64,000 nucleotides of DNA from Meconema thalassinum (Eukaryota; Arthropoda; Insecta; Orthoptera; Tettigoniidae), in assembly GCA_946902985.2 (NCBI GenBank), contig OX336389.2:279851527-279915526 (forward strand). The letters are read 5' to 3'. The notes below the pieces were generated by a model. The model was not told the origin of the DNA. It saw nothing but the letters and a program-made list of their open reading frames with translations, and did not search any database. Numbering within the stretch: the stretch's first letter is position 1; each line of letters opens with the position of its first letter. Shown in pieces: positions 10,845 to 21,581 of the stretch. The position numbers and the translations under genes are program-made.

Positions 10845-10848
<4 letters not shown>

Positions 10849-10984
10849 TACTGCCTTTATTTCAAGAGATGTTCCCTGAACCAAATGTTTTCTTAGTTTT
10901 TCCATGCGTGATACTAAAGCTAAGAAGTCCAGGGGTCAGAGTTTCTGAAATTGCACTTATTTAATTTATAATACTACTACTAAT

Positions 10985-11222
10985 AATAGTCTAATAATCA
11001 TAACGGCGTGTTGCCCCTTGAGTGGCCTGGTGCGTGACTAAATTGACACCCGTAGGTGCAGCACGTCCGCCGTGATGGGGATGATACGAATGATGAAGAC
11101 GTCACACCCAGTCTACGAGCCTTGAAAATTATCTAAATTAAGGTAAATTCACACGATACAGCCGGGGATACAATTCCGGACTCGTCAGGCCAAAGTAGAA
11201 AGCTCTAGCCACCTAGCTACTT
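10985..11222 (-). mobile_element. Diverged SINE-B relic
   Basis: Plus-strand order (ttgccccttgagtggcctgg, gacacccgtaggtgcagcac, gatgaagacg, then a decayed B-box/A-box region ending ctagccacctagctacttcg) parallels the insertion at 2201-2433. No TSD can be recognised. Confidence 0.6.
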
Positions 11223-11511
11223 CGAATGGCCAACTCCCTTGGGTGGAGAAGGAAGAAAAGTGGAGAGCAAGTCTAATGCTGAGGCGCTGGCTACTGCTGT
11301 TCAATACGCTGGCGAGTTGCCAGGAGATAGGCAACCCATTCTACACTAATGTAAACCGGCTGCCTGATACATAATTAAAAGGCGTTCGATGGAGAGTTAA
11401 CATGACATTTGCTTTATGACTGTGTAATCTAGGCCATTAAAATATCGTACAACACAATACATTTGGTGGATTGTTAAAAGTGTATTCTAGCACGTGATAA
11501 ACTGTTTACTT

Positions 11512-12763
11512 TGTAATCTGTCAATTCTTGCCACAAGATGGCTTCACCCAGAGAAGCCATTTGTAACTTTGAAGATACAAAATTTAAATAAAAATGAATA
11601 TTCTGCCTCATAAATGGCCTTTCTTTAAAATTTAAGCAACTGACATAATTGGTATTGTAATTAAACAAATCCACCTTATCGAAACTCTTCTTATCTCCGG
11701 GCGTGTGCAGATATTCTGAAAGGACTGGCTCGTGCATAGGCCTTACCAAAACCTCCTATAAATTAATAAAGGCGAAGGAAGGTTTACATGCATCTAACTA
11801 AAAAGAAACTATCCAATTTAAATCTACTTTATATTCTGAAGCTGCATGCAAGAAATTGATGAATATAATAAAAAAGAGTGACACACAAGAAATGCAATTA
11901 AAAATATATAATATAATAATATAATAATAATAATATTTAGGCCTTTAAAGATTTCTTAGTTAGTTTTCACATTACCGGTAATGCCGTCGTCTGCCGTATA
12001 TTTCTAGTTTCGTCACCACTTTGAAGCTGGTCAGCCATGCCATTATGGTTTACCGCCATGAAGGTCTTCTTCAACTTAGCACAGTTATTAGGCCTACTGT
12101 CATTGTGGCATAACAGCCAGAACCCAATCACCTGGTGCCCTCCATACTAAAACAAATCGGAGTCTTCAAGCTTTTTTCTTTCCGTATAAACACGAAGCAT
12201 TCAGCTCAAGACAGCCACACACCAGTCATCTCAAAGTCCAGAGAGACAATCCTTCTTCAGCAGTGCCCTCAGTCTGAAAACGACAGCCCTTCCTTAAGGC
12301 ACACCTCATCCCAGGGAGTCCCTTCTCAGAATCCTTATTGTCTGTCCAAACCACTTATAGCACACCCCCTGGCCGCTTCCTCATCACCCTCCCCGGGGTG
12401 AGCGAGCATACCTGCTCGAGACAATAGTGTCCATAAATGCTGCCTCCTGTACGTGTGACCAGAACATGAACCTGACTCCTGGTTCAGTGGTCCGAACAAT
12501 ATTAATAAACTTTCTTAGACAACATATGATTAGAGCTAGCTTCAGAATCTCGTCAATAGTGACCTAAAATACATTGAATAATTAATAATAAAAAGCATAC
12601 GTATATGATAATAGTAATAATAATAATAATGACACTGCGTCTACTGCAGACGTGTCCAATGCAATTGAACACGTTGCCAACACGATAACATGATACAAAG
12701 AAATAATAAACCCACTAGCCTACATTAAAACTGTCATGGGGGACTCATAAAATATAGGTTACA
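11512..12763 (-). repeat. 3' LTR
   Basis: Begins TGTAATCTG and ends GGTTACA on the plus strand (TGTAA...TTACA inverted ends). As the element reads on minus, this is its 3' LTR. The internal side (12764-12785, gaacgcccccgtgcttttc on plus) gives a G-rich but imperfect polypurine tract on the coding strand. Confidence 0.93.
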
Positions 12764-12892
12764 GAACGCCCCCGTGCTTTTCATTCATTTGGTCCTATAC
12801 CATAGAATAAAAAGCAATCCTTTTAGGCATGACTTCCCTTCCAAAATCCTAACTCCTTCCTTCCACAAATATATACACAACCAACAGGGCTA

Positions 12893-13022
12893 CTAGGATA
12901 TGTACATCCTCAGATTGGAAATATTGTAAATCCCTAGTACCCTTCCGTCCTTTGTAAGGAGCTCGTACGCACAGGCCCCTAATTCCCTTGCAATTTCATA
13001 CGGTCCTTCATACAAATGAAAA
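12893..13022 (-). pseudogene. Frame-shifted integrase tail
   Basis: Beyond the stop at 13008 the minus strand continues in the neighbouring frame with YEGPYEIARELG and GRVLGIYNISNLR, typical of the last segment of Ty3/gypsy integrases, ending at TAG 12895-12893. A one-base change near 13010-13022 therefore separates the last 40 or so codons from the rest of pol. Confidence 0.7.
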
Positions 13023-14156
13023 TTTACTCACCAATTTCTGGTCTGCGGACAAAACATGAGGCACCCTCAAAAGCACAAGGTCACCTACATCTAACCTATC
13101 TCCTGCCCGCTTCCCTTGCTGCTTCTGCCGTTCCTTACCCCCAAATCTCTGAACTAAATCCTCAGTAGTTTCCGGTCGCTGATGATCCGGCGCAATGCGT
13201 TTATTAGCTTGTCTTGCATCCAAACATAGCTTAACTGACCCATCCTTCTTAATCACTACTACCAACGGATTGACATACTGGCTCCTACTGAATTCGATCA
13301 CCTCATCGTCTAGCATCTGCGAAATGACATCATCTACTGCTTTGACATGGGCGTGTGGTATCGGGTATCTAACACCATTAAAACTAGACCTATCGGTGAT
13401 CTCGAAACTATGCTCGTAAACATGTGTCCTACCAGGTTTGTCAGAGAACACCTCACTGTGCTCTCTCAAGACCTCTAACAACTGAGCCTTCTGCTCTACC
13501 TCCAACATGGTATCTTCCACAACACTTGAAAATTCACCTTCACGCTCCTCTTCCACTACCATACTACAGCTTTGAATATCCTCTGATACCATGTCGCTAC
13601 TAACCTCACTGACTTCTTCCTCTTCATTTAAAACCTGGACACACACTGATATACTCACAAAAGTTCCCGAGTCCACCTGATAACTCAGACTAATCGTATC
13701 AAAATTCTCACCCCACTTGAATCTCACCTTAGATTCGCCGTAATCAAGCTTACACATCTGACTGCTTAACCAATCCGCACCCAATATGATAGGATACACT
13801 AAATTCGCGACCACTAGAAAACTCTGACGACCACATTTCTCATCAATGTACATAGGTGCGACAACCTGTCTACGCACTCTCTGTGACTTAGTCCCAACAG
13901 CAGACAATATAAATATATTGGACACAGGAATCTCCTCTATGACTTCTCCTTTACTCTTAACCTCATCATAAAAGCCTGCCTTAATGCAAGAACACATGCT
14001 CCCTGAGTCCAATAAGGCATCGACGACTTGACCCCATATCTTCACCTTAATCACAGGACTGATCAACGTAGGCTCACATCTCTCCTGCATAACCTCAACC
14101 TGGTCATCTAACAATTCCTTTCTAACATCAAGGTCTAATTCTATCTTCTTCAACAC
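13008..14156 (-). CDS. Pol remnant: protease, RT fingers, integrase C-terminus
   Basis: 382 codons, frame also open upstream into the gag overlap. Residues 38-130 are an aspartic protease: ALLDSGS with the catalytic Asp at residue 50 (DSG, not DTG) and the terminal IILGADWL. Residues 237-325 are the RT start (FSDKPGRT, YPIPHAHVKAVDD, NPLVVVIKKDGSVKLCLDAR). At about residue 340 (near 13136) the sequence jumps to QKQQGKRAG and GDLVLLR, the C-terminal integrase segment. The YxDD palm, RNase H and the integrase zinc and DDE domains are all absent. The frame stops at 13008, but homologous integrase-tail coding continues one frame over to a TAG at 12893-12895. Confidence 0.85.
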   Translation of the reverse strand: MLKKIELDLDVRKELLDDQVEVMQERCEPTLISPVIKVKIWGQVVDALLDSGSMCSCIKAGFYDEVKSKGEVIEEIPVSNIFILSAVGTKSQRVRRQVVAPMYIDEKCGRQSFLVVANLVYPIILGADWLSSQMCKLDYGESKVRFKWGENFDTISLSYQVDSGTFVSISVCVQVLNEEEEVSEVSSDMVSEDIQSCSMVVEEEREGEFSSVVEDTMLEVEQKAQLLEVLREHSEVFSDKPGRTHVYEHSFEITDRSSFNGVRYPIPHAHVKAVDDVISQMLDDEVIEFSRSQYVNPLVVVIKKDGSVKLCLDARQANKRIAPDHQRPETTEDLVQRFGGKERQKQQGKRAGDRLDVGDLVLLRVPHVLSADQKLVSKFSFV

Positions 14157-14197
14157 ATGAACTGGAATACTGGGATGGGACCCTCTATCTGACCGTC

Positions 14198-15106
14198 TTA
14201 AAGAGCCCTGTTCCCGTTTAAATTACTCGGCTGAGCTGGCTGTCTCTCTTCTTCACGCCCCCTATTCTCTAACTGCCTTTGTTCCCCAGGTCCCCGATTT
14301 TCTGCCTGCCTCTGTTCTCCGCGCCCCCTATTCCGAAAATTCCCTTGGTCACCCCTATCCCTATTTACAAAATTTCCTCTATCATTCCTCACAGAGTTAC
14401 CTGGCCTATCAATATTCCTACGCTCATAATGCCTATTCCCTTCCTCCTGATACCCCTGATCGTAATTTCCTTCCCTTCCCTGTTCTTGCCGTTTGCCTCC
14501 CATTCTACCCAAAGTATCAAACCTTTCTAACACACGTTCCATGTCCTTAATCGTATTTACATCCTGCATGACTACGGCCATCTTCACCTCATCAGAAAAA
14601 TGACGGGCCATACGCCTAACAATATCACCTTCAGAAGAACTAGTGTCTAAATTCTGACTGATAAGGACATGTGTGAGGAAATACTCCGTCATGCTCACCC
14701 CCTGATTCGACTGATACCTCCCAAAAGAAATCTTGTCTCTTTCTCTTCCTTTAGTCTGTTCGTTCCAGAACTTTCCCTCAAACTTCTGCTTAAAATCTTC
14801 CAACCCCTGAAAACCTCCCCTAAAAACTTGATACCAAGATTTAGCCTCCCCCACAAAAGCTAATGATATGATTTCCTCAACAATATCCCAGTCTAAAGTC
14901 CCATCTTCTAACCCTTTCGAAAACCTCTTCTGAACAACTTTAACAAACTCCATAGGGTTAAACTGCCTTCCACTAAATTTAGGTAAGTCAGATTCCCGGT
15001 AGAAGTTACTATGTCCTACAGAGTGATTACAATTTTCCTTATTTGACTTGGCCTGATTCAGCTCTCTTCTTAATTTCAAATGTTCGGTCTCATTAAAGGA
15101 TTCCGT
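14198..15106 (-). CDS. Gag capsid and Arg-rich nucleocapsid-like tail
   Basis: The frame is open from just after a TGA at 15109 to the TAA at 14200-14198, with no ATG near its start, so it must be reached from the upstream gag frame. It contains a retrotransposon-gag capsid signature (LPKFSGRQFNPMEFVK, then WDIVEEI, AKSWYQVFRGGF, FWNEQTKGRERDKI, SMTEYFL). The C-terminal 80 residues are rich in Arg/Gly/Asn/Gln (NRGRGEQRQ repeats). There is no CCHC zinc knuckle; RNA binding probably relies on the basic tail, which is an inference. The stop lies inside the open -1 pol frame, suggesting Gag-Pol expression by -1 frameshifting. Confidence 0.85.
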   Translation of the reverse strand, partial: TESFNETEHLKLRRELNQAKSNKENCNHSVGHSNFYRESDLPKFSGRQFNPMEFVKVVQKRFSKGLEDGTLDWDIVEEIISLAFVGEAKSWYQVFRGGFQGLEDFKQKFEGKFWNEQTKGRERDKISFGRYQSNQGVSMTEYFLTHVLISQNLDTSSSEGDIVRRMARHFSDEVKMAVVMQDVNTIKDMERVLERFDTLGRMGGKRQEQGREGNYDQGYQEEGNRHYERRNIDRPGNSVRNDRGNFVNRDRGDQGNFRNRGRGEQRQAENRGPGEQRQLENRGREEERQPAQPSNLNGNRAL

Positions 15107-15906
15107 TCACTAATCTCCTTTTTTACACTCTTATCTACCATCGTTACTCTGGCTGAAGAAACCGCTAGCTCCTGTTCGAAAGACACCTGCTTATTTCTAA
15201 TCTCAGTTATATCCTTCATTTCTTCCTCTACAACTATCAACCTCTCACTAACTTCTTTCTTGACAATGGCTACCTCATTACTCACATCGCCTATCTGCTT
15301 ATCAACAGTATCCATAATGCCCTGCCTCTGTAAGCTCATCTTCTCCTCAACTTGCTCGAATCTTTTATCTACCATCTCAATTCTACTGGCAATTTCCTGA
15401 CGAATTTCCTTATAGCCTTTACTCATACTTTCTACAATCTTATTAATTTTGCTCTCTAAATCCGTACTTTGAATGTCTATCTTAGTACTAAATTTACTGC
15501 TTTGATTATTAATTTGAGTACTTAAATCACTACTCTGAGTATCCATTTTATTACTTAAATCACTTAGTTTACTACTGAATTTAGACATCATCTGCTCCAT
15601 TAACTTGATCATCTGTGAGTTTTCCCCCAGCCCTACATTTTCCTCCTCACTATTCTCTCCCATTCCTAACTCCTTGCTAGTTGCAACATCATCTTTCTCG
15701 GCCCCCTCACGTCCCTCCAACGTACCAGAAATCACATCCTTATCTGCCATTTTACTAAGAACTACTCTCGAATTTGTGGAATCTGACCGCTTATTGGTCT
15801 GCCTGTTTGACTGACTCCTGCCTCTTCTAGAATGACCAAGAGTGCTTCTGTCAACACTTCTAGATCTCAACTTTAATAAATCAGGCTCACTCTTATTATT
15901 TAGCAT
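15076..15906 (-). CDS. Gag N-terminal domain (coiled coil)
   Basis: The first ATG is at 15906, although the frame is open to 15921. The product of about 276 residues opens with a basic, Ser/Arg-rich stretch (RSRSVDRSTLG, RRGRSQSNRQ). From roughly residue 100 it has long heptad-like repeats (FSSKLSDLSNK, IQSTDLESKINK, VDKRFEQVEEK) that should form coiled coil. It ends at a TGA (15078-15076) inside a 34-nt overlap with the capsid frame, which is the -1 frame. In related elements these parts form one Gag, so this is either a single-base frameshift mutation or a recoding site. The overlap lacks a canonical X-XXY-YYZ slippery heptamer. Confidence 0.8.
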   Translation of the reverse strand: MLNNKSEPDLLKLRSRSVDRSTLGHSRRGRSQSNRQTNKRSDSTNSRVVLSKMADKDVISGTLEGREGAEKDDVATSKELGMGENSEEENVGLGENSQMIKLMEQMMSKFSSKLSDLSNKMDTQSSDLSTQINNQSSKFSTKIDIQSTDLESKINKIVESMSKGYKEIRQEIASRIEMVDKRFEQVEEKMSLQRQGIMDTVDKQIGDVSNEVAIVKKEVSERLIVVEEEMKDITEIRNKQVSFEQELAVSSARVTMVDKSVKKEISERNPLMRPNI

Positions 15907-16020
15907 ACCCTCCAAAATCACTGAACATATATACCCTTCCTAAAATACCCGATCAGATTTCACAAATTACCTGTGCGTACTGCCATACTATGCACCAGCC
16001 AGCCTTATTCACACTCCATA

Positions 16021-16031
16021 GTTGGGCGCCA
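16021..16031 (-). promoter_or_regulatory. Primer-binding site, probably tRNA-Lys type
   Basis: The minus strand reads TGGCGCCCAAC two bases inside the 5' LTR. TGGCGCCC- primer sites are classically paired with lysine tRNAs, so this is the likely minus-strand DNA primer site. Only the first 11 bases are clearly tRNA-like, so the amino-acid assignment is tentative. Confidence 0.65.
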
Positions 16032-16033
16032 TT

Positions 16034-17285
16034 TGTAATCTGTCAATTCTTGCCACAAGATGGCTTCACCCAGAGAAGCCATTTGTAACTTTGAAGATAC
16101 AAAATTTAAATAAAAATGAATATTCTGCCTCATAAATGGCCTTTCTTTAAAATTTAAGCAACTGACATAATTGGTATTGTAATTAAACAAATCCACCTTA
16201 TCGAAACTCTTCTTATCTCCGGGCGTGTGCAGATATTCTGAAAGGACTGGCTCGTGCATAGGCCTTACCAAAACCTCCTATAAATTAATAAAGGCGAAGG
16301 AAGGTTTACATGCATCTAACTAAAAAGAAACTATCCAATTTAAATCTACTTTATATTCTGAAGCTGCATGCAAGAAATTGATGAATATAATAAAAAAGAG
16401 TGACACACAAGAAATGCAATTAAAAATATATAATATAATAATATAATAATAATAATATTTAGGCCTTTAAAGATTTCTTAGTTAGTTTTCACATTACCGG
16501 TAATGCCGTCGTCTGCCGTATATTTCTAGTTTCGTCACCACTTTGAAGCTGGTCAGCCATGCCATTATGGTTTACCGCCATGAAGGTCTTCTTCAACTTA
16601 GCACAGTTATTAGGCCTACTGTCATTGTGGCATAACAGCCAGAACCCAATCACCTGGTGCCCTCCATACTAAAACAAATCGGAGTCTTCAAGCTTTTTTC
16701 TTTCCGTATAAACACGAAGCACTCAGCTCAAGACAGCCACACACCAGTCATCTCAAAGTCCAGAGAGACAATCCTTCTTCAGCAGTGCCCTCAGTCTGAA
16801 AACGACAGCCCTTCCTTAAGGCACACCTCATCCCAGGGAGTCCCTTCTCAGAATCCTTATTGTCTGTCCAAACCACTTATAGCACACCCCCTGGCCGCTT
16901 CCTCATCACCCTCCCCGGGGTGAGCGAGCATACCTGCTCGAGACAATAGTGTCCATAAATGCTGCCTCCTGTACGTGTGACCAGAACATGAACCTGACTC
17001 CTGGTTCAGTGGTCCGAACAATATTAATAAACTTTCTTAGACAACATATGATTAGAGCTAGCTTCAGAATCTCGTCAATAGTGACCTAAAATACATTGAA
17101 TAATTAATAATAAAAAGCATACGTATATGATAATAGTAATAATAATAATAATGACACTGCGTCTACTGCAGACGTGTCCAATGCAATTGAACACGTTGCC
17201 AACACGATAACATGATACAAAGAAATAATAAACCCACTAGCCTACATTAAAACTGTCATGGGGGACTCATAAAATATAGGTTACA
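16034..17285 (-). repeat. 5' LTR
   Basis: Same length and termini as 11512-12763. It would carry the promoter for minus-strand transcription of the element; no core promoter motif is clear enough to place. Confidence 0.93.
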
Positions 17286-17305
17286 ACTTTAAGCCAACTC
17301 ATTAA

Positions 17306-17400
17306 GGGTTGGGAGTGACTGGGTGTCCATTAGCACACCTGCCCGAAAAGCAAGGATTGTGGGTTCCCGACCTGAGGGTAGTCCGTGTCTTTAACTCTTG
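17306..17400 (+). repeat. Possible tRNA-like SINE head fragment
   Basis: gggagtgactgggtgtccat then gcaaggattgtgggttcccg looks like an A-box/B-box pair with the spacing of a decayed tRNA head; no body or TSD is recognisable. Confidence 0.3.
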
Positions 17401-18335
17401 CACTCCAAGTTTATTTTTCATACCGTCTATTATAATTTGTTTCTTGTAGGTTTTTCATATATATTTCCAGGAAATTTTGGAAATGATATTGTGCTGTATA
17501 TTTTCCATACAGTACATTCTCAGTTATATTATAGTGCAATTTCTATACGGTACTTAAAATGATAACAACTAGCACATTGTGAAATATTACTTTTGAACAA
17601 TTAAATGAAATACAATGCATTGCAAAATCTGTTACGGTATTGTGTTGCCTTGCTACACCAATTTTTTGTTGGTTCTGAAAACTATCATGGTGGCAAGGTG
17701 AATTGCAATTGGGTAATTATTCATTCTGATGGTCAAATGAACCGGGCATTGCGAAACTTGGTATTATAAAACAATATAGAATATAATAGAATAGAATACT
17801 CTCTGCTTCGAAATTCGGTTAGCTGTATTATAAAACAGCATTTGGAGGGACCAAATTTCTGTGTATTTGAGGGGAGGAAGCAAGAGAACAGAGGGGATCT
17901 GCCATCAGCAATAATCGCAGGTATAGTCCAAGCCTTCAAATATTATACGCAGTCGAAACTAATCATTCGCATCGTTCCATTGGAGGTAAATATGAAAAAT
18001 TCTGCAGAAATGAGTGATTTTTTCTGATAATATTGGCTCTTACTAGTATCCCTTCTCTCTTTCACTCACGCACATCCATATAAGGGTCTCAGGAAATATT
18101 AAAATCTAACTTTATAAGCATGTAAAGTCATTTCAGTTGATCGAAATAATTAGACATGGTGGCTATGCGAAATTTTAATATACAGAGTGGTTCACCAGCC
18201 CCTTATTATTTAGTTTTATGAAACCCACTAGCACACCCTCTTCAATAATCAACTGTGACCTCTTGTATCATTTCCGTAGTAAGACATTGGTAAAGCGTTC
18301 GACACTGACGATAAAACGTAACGAAAACATATTAT
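17401..18335. other. Unassigned sequence
   Basis: AT-rich, no motif-bearing frame, no recognisable repeat. Confidence 0.4.
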
Positions 18336-18415
18336 AAAACTTTTCCAAGAAGTATCGAACCCCATTTCTTTCAATCCGGAGTCTGACGCGTTACCATGTC
18401 AGCCACAGATGCGTA
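18336..18415 (-). repeat. tRNA-like SINE head, degraded
   Basis: On the minus strand GTGGCTGACATGGTAACGCG (A-box side) and GGGTTCGATACTT (B-box) are correctly spaced. The usual bodies of the other SINEs are not seen. Confidence 0.45.
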
Positions 18416-19308
18416 CACACCGTAGGTAGTGCAGAATACATCACATAGAAAGAAAGAAAATAAGAACTGTATGCGTTGGTCACTTGACTTCTGTATCTAA
18501 AACGTTCTTACCGGTTTGAATAAGTTTCTTTAGTCGTCGGGCATAAGAAAAAATAATGCTCCCTTTCAAGGATAAGATTCATTTTCTTTTCATTTGTTGT
18601 GATGGCTTGACATGTGCAGCCACCGCCAGCTCGATCGCATCCCCTAACCACACACTTTATTTTGTTTGTATAAAAATAGTCCTACCTAAAAATTAATTCA
18701 ACATACGCTCATTCGATCAGTAGCGTTCTTTTCTAACAAGTTCAGTTTCTCTCTTAGCATATATTTAGTGAGAAACGTCATGTTAACCGTCTAATGAACT
18801 CAATACACTATGGTATTACTCCCGGTGTTACAGAGAGCTTTGACTATACACGTGTAGCGGCCTGAGTGAGTCTGAGTCTTCCTTTAAACCAAGGGGATCA
18901 ACATTTCGAACACTTGCTACCCTGAATATACAGAGTACCCTGCTTTTGTTCTACAGATCATTATGCCGTCGTCCAACCTAGCTGCGTATCATCTGTCTAA
19001 AACGGCCGTTTTCATGACCAATTAAAAAAACAGTCATTGAAACAGGTAGATATGCGGTCATAGCACATCCACTATAAAGGGCAATAAGCAAAATATATAT
19101 ATATTAGCTCAGGGATCGAACCTGCTACCAGGCAGCTTGGCTGACGCTACAGCAGCAATGCATGTTTTGGCCACCCTAGCTACTGAGAGCATAAGTGTGT
19201 TACTGGCACGTATTGAATCTATTCCTAGCTCCCATAGACAGTTCCTGTCCAAACGTAAAGTGTTGTTGTTCGGAGCTGTGATTGTTTTAATCATGCATTG
19301 TAATTGAG
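18416..19308. other. Unassigned sequence
   Basis: No gene or clear repeat; a short (ta)n run occurs near 19093. Confidence 0.4.
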
Positions 19309-19666
19309 TTCATTGAAATAATGAAAATCCACAGCCTGCTTCCAGTTTCCGACCGGGTCAGGAATGGAATGAACGAAGCCCCCATCTAGCGGCGATGATA
19401 TGGACTGTGCCGGCTGCCGAGGCCTGACGCACTCCTCTGGGGCAATGATTAAATGGATGACAGATGAAATGAAATGATAGTGGAGAGTGTTGCTGGAATG
19501 AAATTTTGACAGGGAAAACCGGAGTACCCGGAGAAAAACCTGTCTGCCTCCGTTTTGTCCAGCACAGATCTCACATGGAGTGACCGGGATTTGAACCACG
19601 GACCCAGCGGTGAGAGGCCGGCGTGCTGCCGCCTAAGCCACGGAGGCTTATATTCATTGAAATAAT
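19309..19666 (-). mobile_element. SINE-A with 14-bp TSD
   Basis: TTCATTGAAATAAT at 19309-19322 and 19653-19666 flanks a minus-strand element. The head reads GCCTCCGTGGCTTAGGCGG, the B-box GGTTCAAATCCCGG, and the 3' end CTGTGGATTTTC. It is about 330 bp with no poly(A). It is the commonest SINE here: six copies (also 26491, 28999, 38953, 45428, 61943). Confidence 0.93.
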
Positions 19667-19758
19667 ACTTCCGCTAATGATTTCTACTATATTCGCGAGC
19701 ATGAACTCAACGGTAAAATTGTATACCAGGAGAATCAGCTGCCCCTAATAATATTGTT

Positions 19759-20028
19759 TTATGCAGCCCAACTAGCGTTGTTATCAGGAAGGTCGATATT
19801 TCTCTGCCTGCATCCCGTATGGTATTAATGCACTGCAAGTACATCCCGCAAATGATACTGAGCACTAGTAGTACTTTTCCATCGGTGTGACTACAGACAA
19901 ATACGAGGGAAAAACTATAGTGTTCAGTATCGTTTGCGGGACAATGCTTGCAGGGCATTAGTACCATACGTGATGCAGGCAGAGAAATATTAACCTTCCT
20001 GACAACACGCGTTATTTGGGTTGCATAA
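19759..20028. repeat. Foldback element, ~130-bp arms
   Basis: The left arm (from ttatgcagcccaac, through atatttctctgcctgcatcc) is matched inversely by the right arm (tgatgcaggcagagaaatat to gggttgcataa). The two arms nearly meet at about 19885, so the DNA could form one long imperfect hairpin. No coding capacity; no TSD identified. Confidence 0.8.
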
Positions 20029-20787
20029 GGAGGGAGGGGTTGATGGTGGACCACTCGGTATATGTGGTATTTTGTGATCTACTGAACAAAGCGCAACGAA
20101 ACCTGTTTGGTACCGCTACTATGAACTTGATATTTTTGTTAATAATTTCTGTAGATTATAGACGGCGTGAAATACAATTTTCTCAAACGAATTGCTGCAA
20201 CGTGGAAAGGTCACATCGCAGAGAAAGGGCACAATGTGTCGTTACTGTAAGTTAATATTGCTGTGGCCATTTGGACTAGATCTGTTACATTATTACTGCA
20301 ATGCTTGTTAATTTGAAATGGGTAAATGCACTTCGGTCATGTTTTACTGAACAGATCGCAGTGAAAGCAGCTGAAAAATATGTAAAAATGCTCTTCTGTC
20401 GGTGAACACGCATAGGGTAGGCCAATTATCTTAGGGGTTAATTAACATTAACATTAACCGCCCAACATAAACAGGCTTCCATAACTGAAGAATAATTTTG
20501 AATAGAATCTAACAAGGCAACGCATAAAGAATGACTTCTAAGTTATTAATGAAATGAACCAGTCATTAAGTTAATATTCTGGTACACAGCTATTTCATGT
20601 AGTTTTCATAACTTATACATTATGGAAATACGCAATTCTGTACAACGAATCTCTAGACTTCAATCACGAAATTCCATATAACAAACTGGTATCTCGATTT
20701 AATAATCTGGTGTGTATTTATCAGGAATCACGTGAGGTCATGTACTAATTAAGCCTATCACAGTGGAACTTGGTATTCAGTGAACTT
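20029..20787. other. Unassigned sequence
   Basis: No recognisable gene, RNA or repeat. Confidence 0.4.
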
Positions 20788-21055
20788 GTTGTTGTTGTTG
20801 TTTCATTTGAGGGACGTGGACATCGTGGTGATTCAGCCCTGTGTACTCGGGTGTGTGTGTAGTTTTGTCTGATAACCGGTACTATAGTGATGGCTGTATT
20901 TGTAATTCAGGTGTGGATTGGGAAGGAAGTGGTCATGCCTTAAATTAGGAACTATCCCGGCATTCGCCTCGATTATAAGTGGGAAACCACTTCCAGGATG
21001 GCTGAGGTAGGAATCGAACCCACCTCTTTTCAGTTTTACCTCACGAGGCTGATTA
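20788..21055 (-). mobile_element. SINE-F copy, head eroded
   Basis: gttgttgttgtttcatttga, acatcgtggtgattcagccc and the central module (tatcccggcattcgcc, gtgggaaaccacttccagga) are followed by aatcgaacccacctc, a minus-strand B-box. (GTT)n at 20788 corresponds to its 3' tail on the minus strand. Confidence 0.75.
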
Positions 21056-21323
21056 AATTAGTACAGTATAATGATCTGACTGTTCTGGTAGGCCTACATG
21101 AATCTCAACAGACTCGGTTTTCGGTCGGTGGGACAGAGCAAGGTTGGCTGTGTAAAATGTTTAAGTGATATGTGAATGAGTTATTTCTATAGTTTGTGGT
21201 CTTAAATATTTAAAAATTTAAATAATCGCCTCTTGAATGCCAACTTAAGCGTTTTATAGCTAATTTGCTGCAAATGAGGATTTTGTGTAATATAATATGT
21301 AGATTAACAATTAGGCCTAGTAC

Positions 21324-21581
21324 TAAAATTATATATAGCTGGCTGCGTGGCTCAGCGGTAACGTTCTCGCTTGCTGGTCCCAAGGTTGCAGGTTCGTATC
21401 CTGGCGCAGCGAACTGGCATTTAAGGGTGCGAAAATGCGAGGGAGCCGTGTCAGTAGATTTACTGTCACTTTAAAGATCCCCTTCAGGGCAAAATTACGT
21501 CACCCTGGGGTCTCTAAAAGCCAGAGTACTTAAAAAGGACGTAAAACCAATACAATTATTCATTATGATTAAAATTATATA
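21324..21581 (+). mobile_element. SINE-D with 12-bp TSD
   Basis: TAAAATTATATA at 21324-21335 and 21570-21581. The head is GGCTGCGTGGCTCAGCGG, the B-box region caggttcgtatcctggcgca, and the body ends aaaaaggacgtaaaaccaat. A second copy is at 39547-39770. Confidence 0.85.

Larger units (their letters stand above)
11508..17289 (-). mobile_element. Ty3/gypsy-type LTR retrotransposon, pol core deleted
   Basis: A complete structure on the minus strand: two 1252-bp LTRs (11512-12763 and 16034-17285) and a 4-bp TSD ACTT (11508-11511 and 17286-17289). A primer-binding site lies next to the right (5') LTR. Gag-like frames are followed by a protease/RT-start/integrase-tail frame. The LTRs differ at a single site I could find (the T/C in cacgaagcaYtcagctc), so the insertion is young. 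The internal region is only 3270 bp because most of RT, RNase H and integrase is missing; no env is seen. It would have needed proteins in trans to move. Confidence 0.93.

Noticed and set aside
11512..12763. Plus-strand 88-codon frame inside both LTRs (12135-12401, 16657-16923)
   Set aside because: Present twice only because the LTRs are duplicated; no recognisable motif and it lies antisense to the element.
12764..13007. An env gene in the LTR element
   Set aside because: Only about 130 bp separate the pol remnant from the 3' LTR; there is no room and no membrane-protein frame.
13195..13419. Plus-strand frames across 13.2-15.8 kb
   Set aside because: Shadows of the gag/pol frames on the minus strand; no motif of their own.
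14198..14400. Zinc-knuckle nucleocapsid
   Set aside because: The Arg/Gly/Asn-rich tail has no Cys-x2-Cys-x4-His-x4-Cys pattern.
21336..21410. tRNA gene
   Set aside because: A and B boxes are present, but no cloverleaf with a paired acceptor stem; it is the head of SINE-D with a TSD-bounded body. The same reasoning applies to all other tRNA-like heads here.
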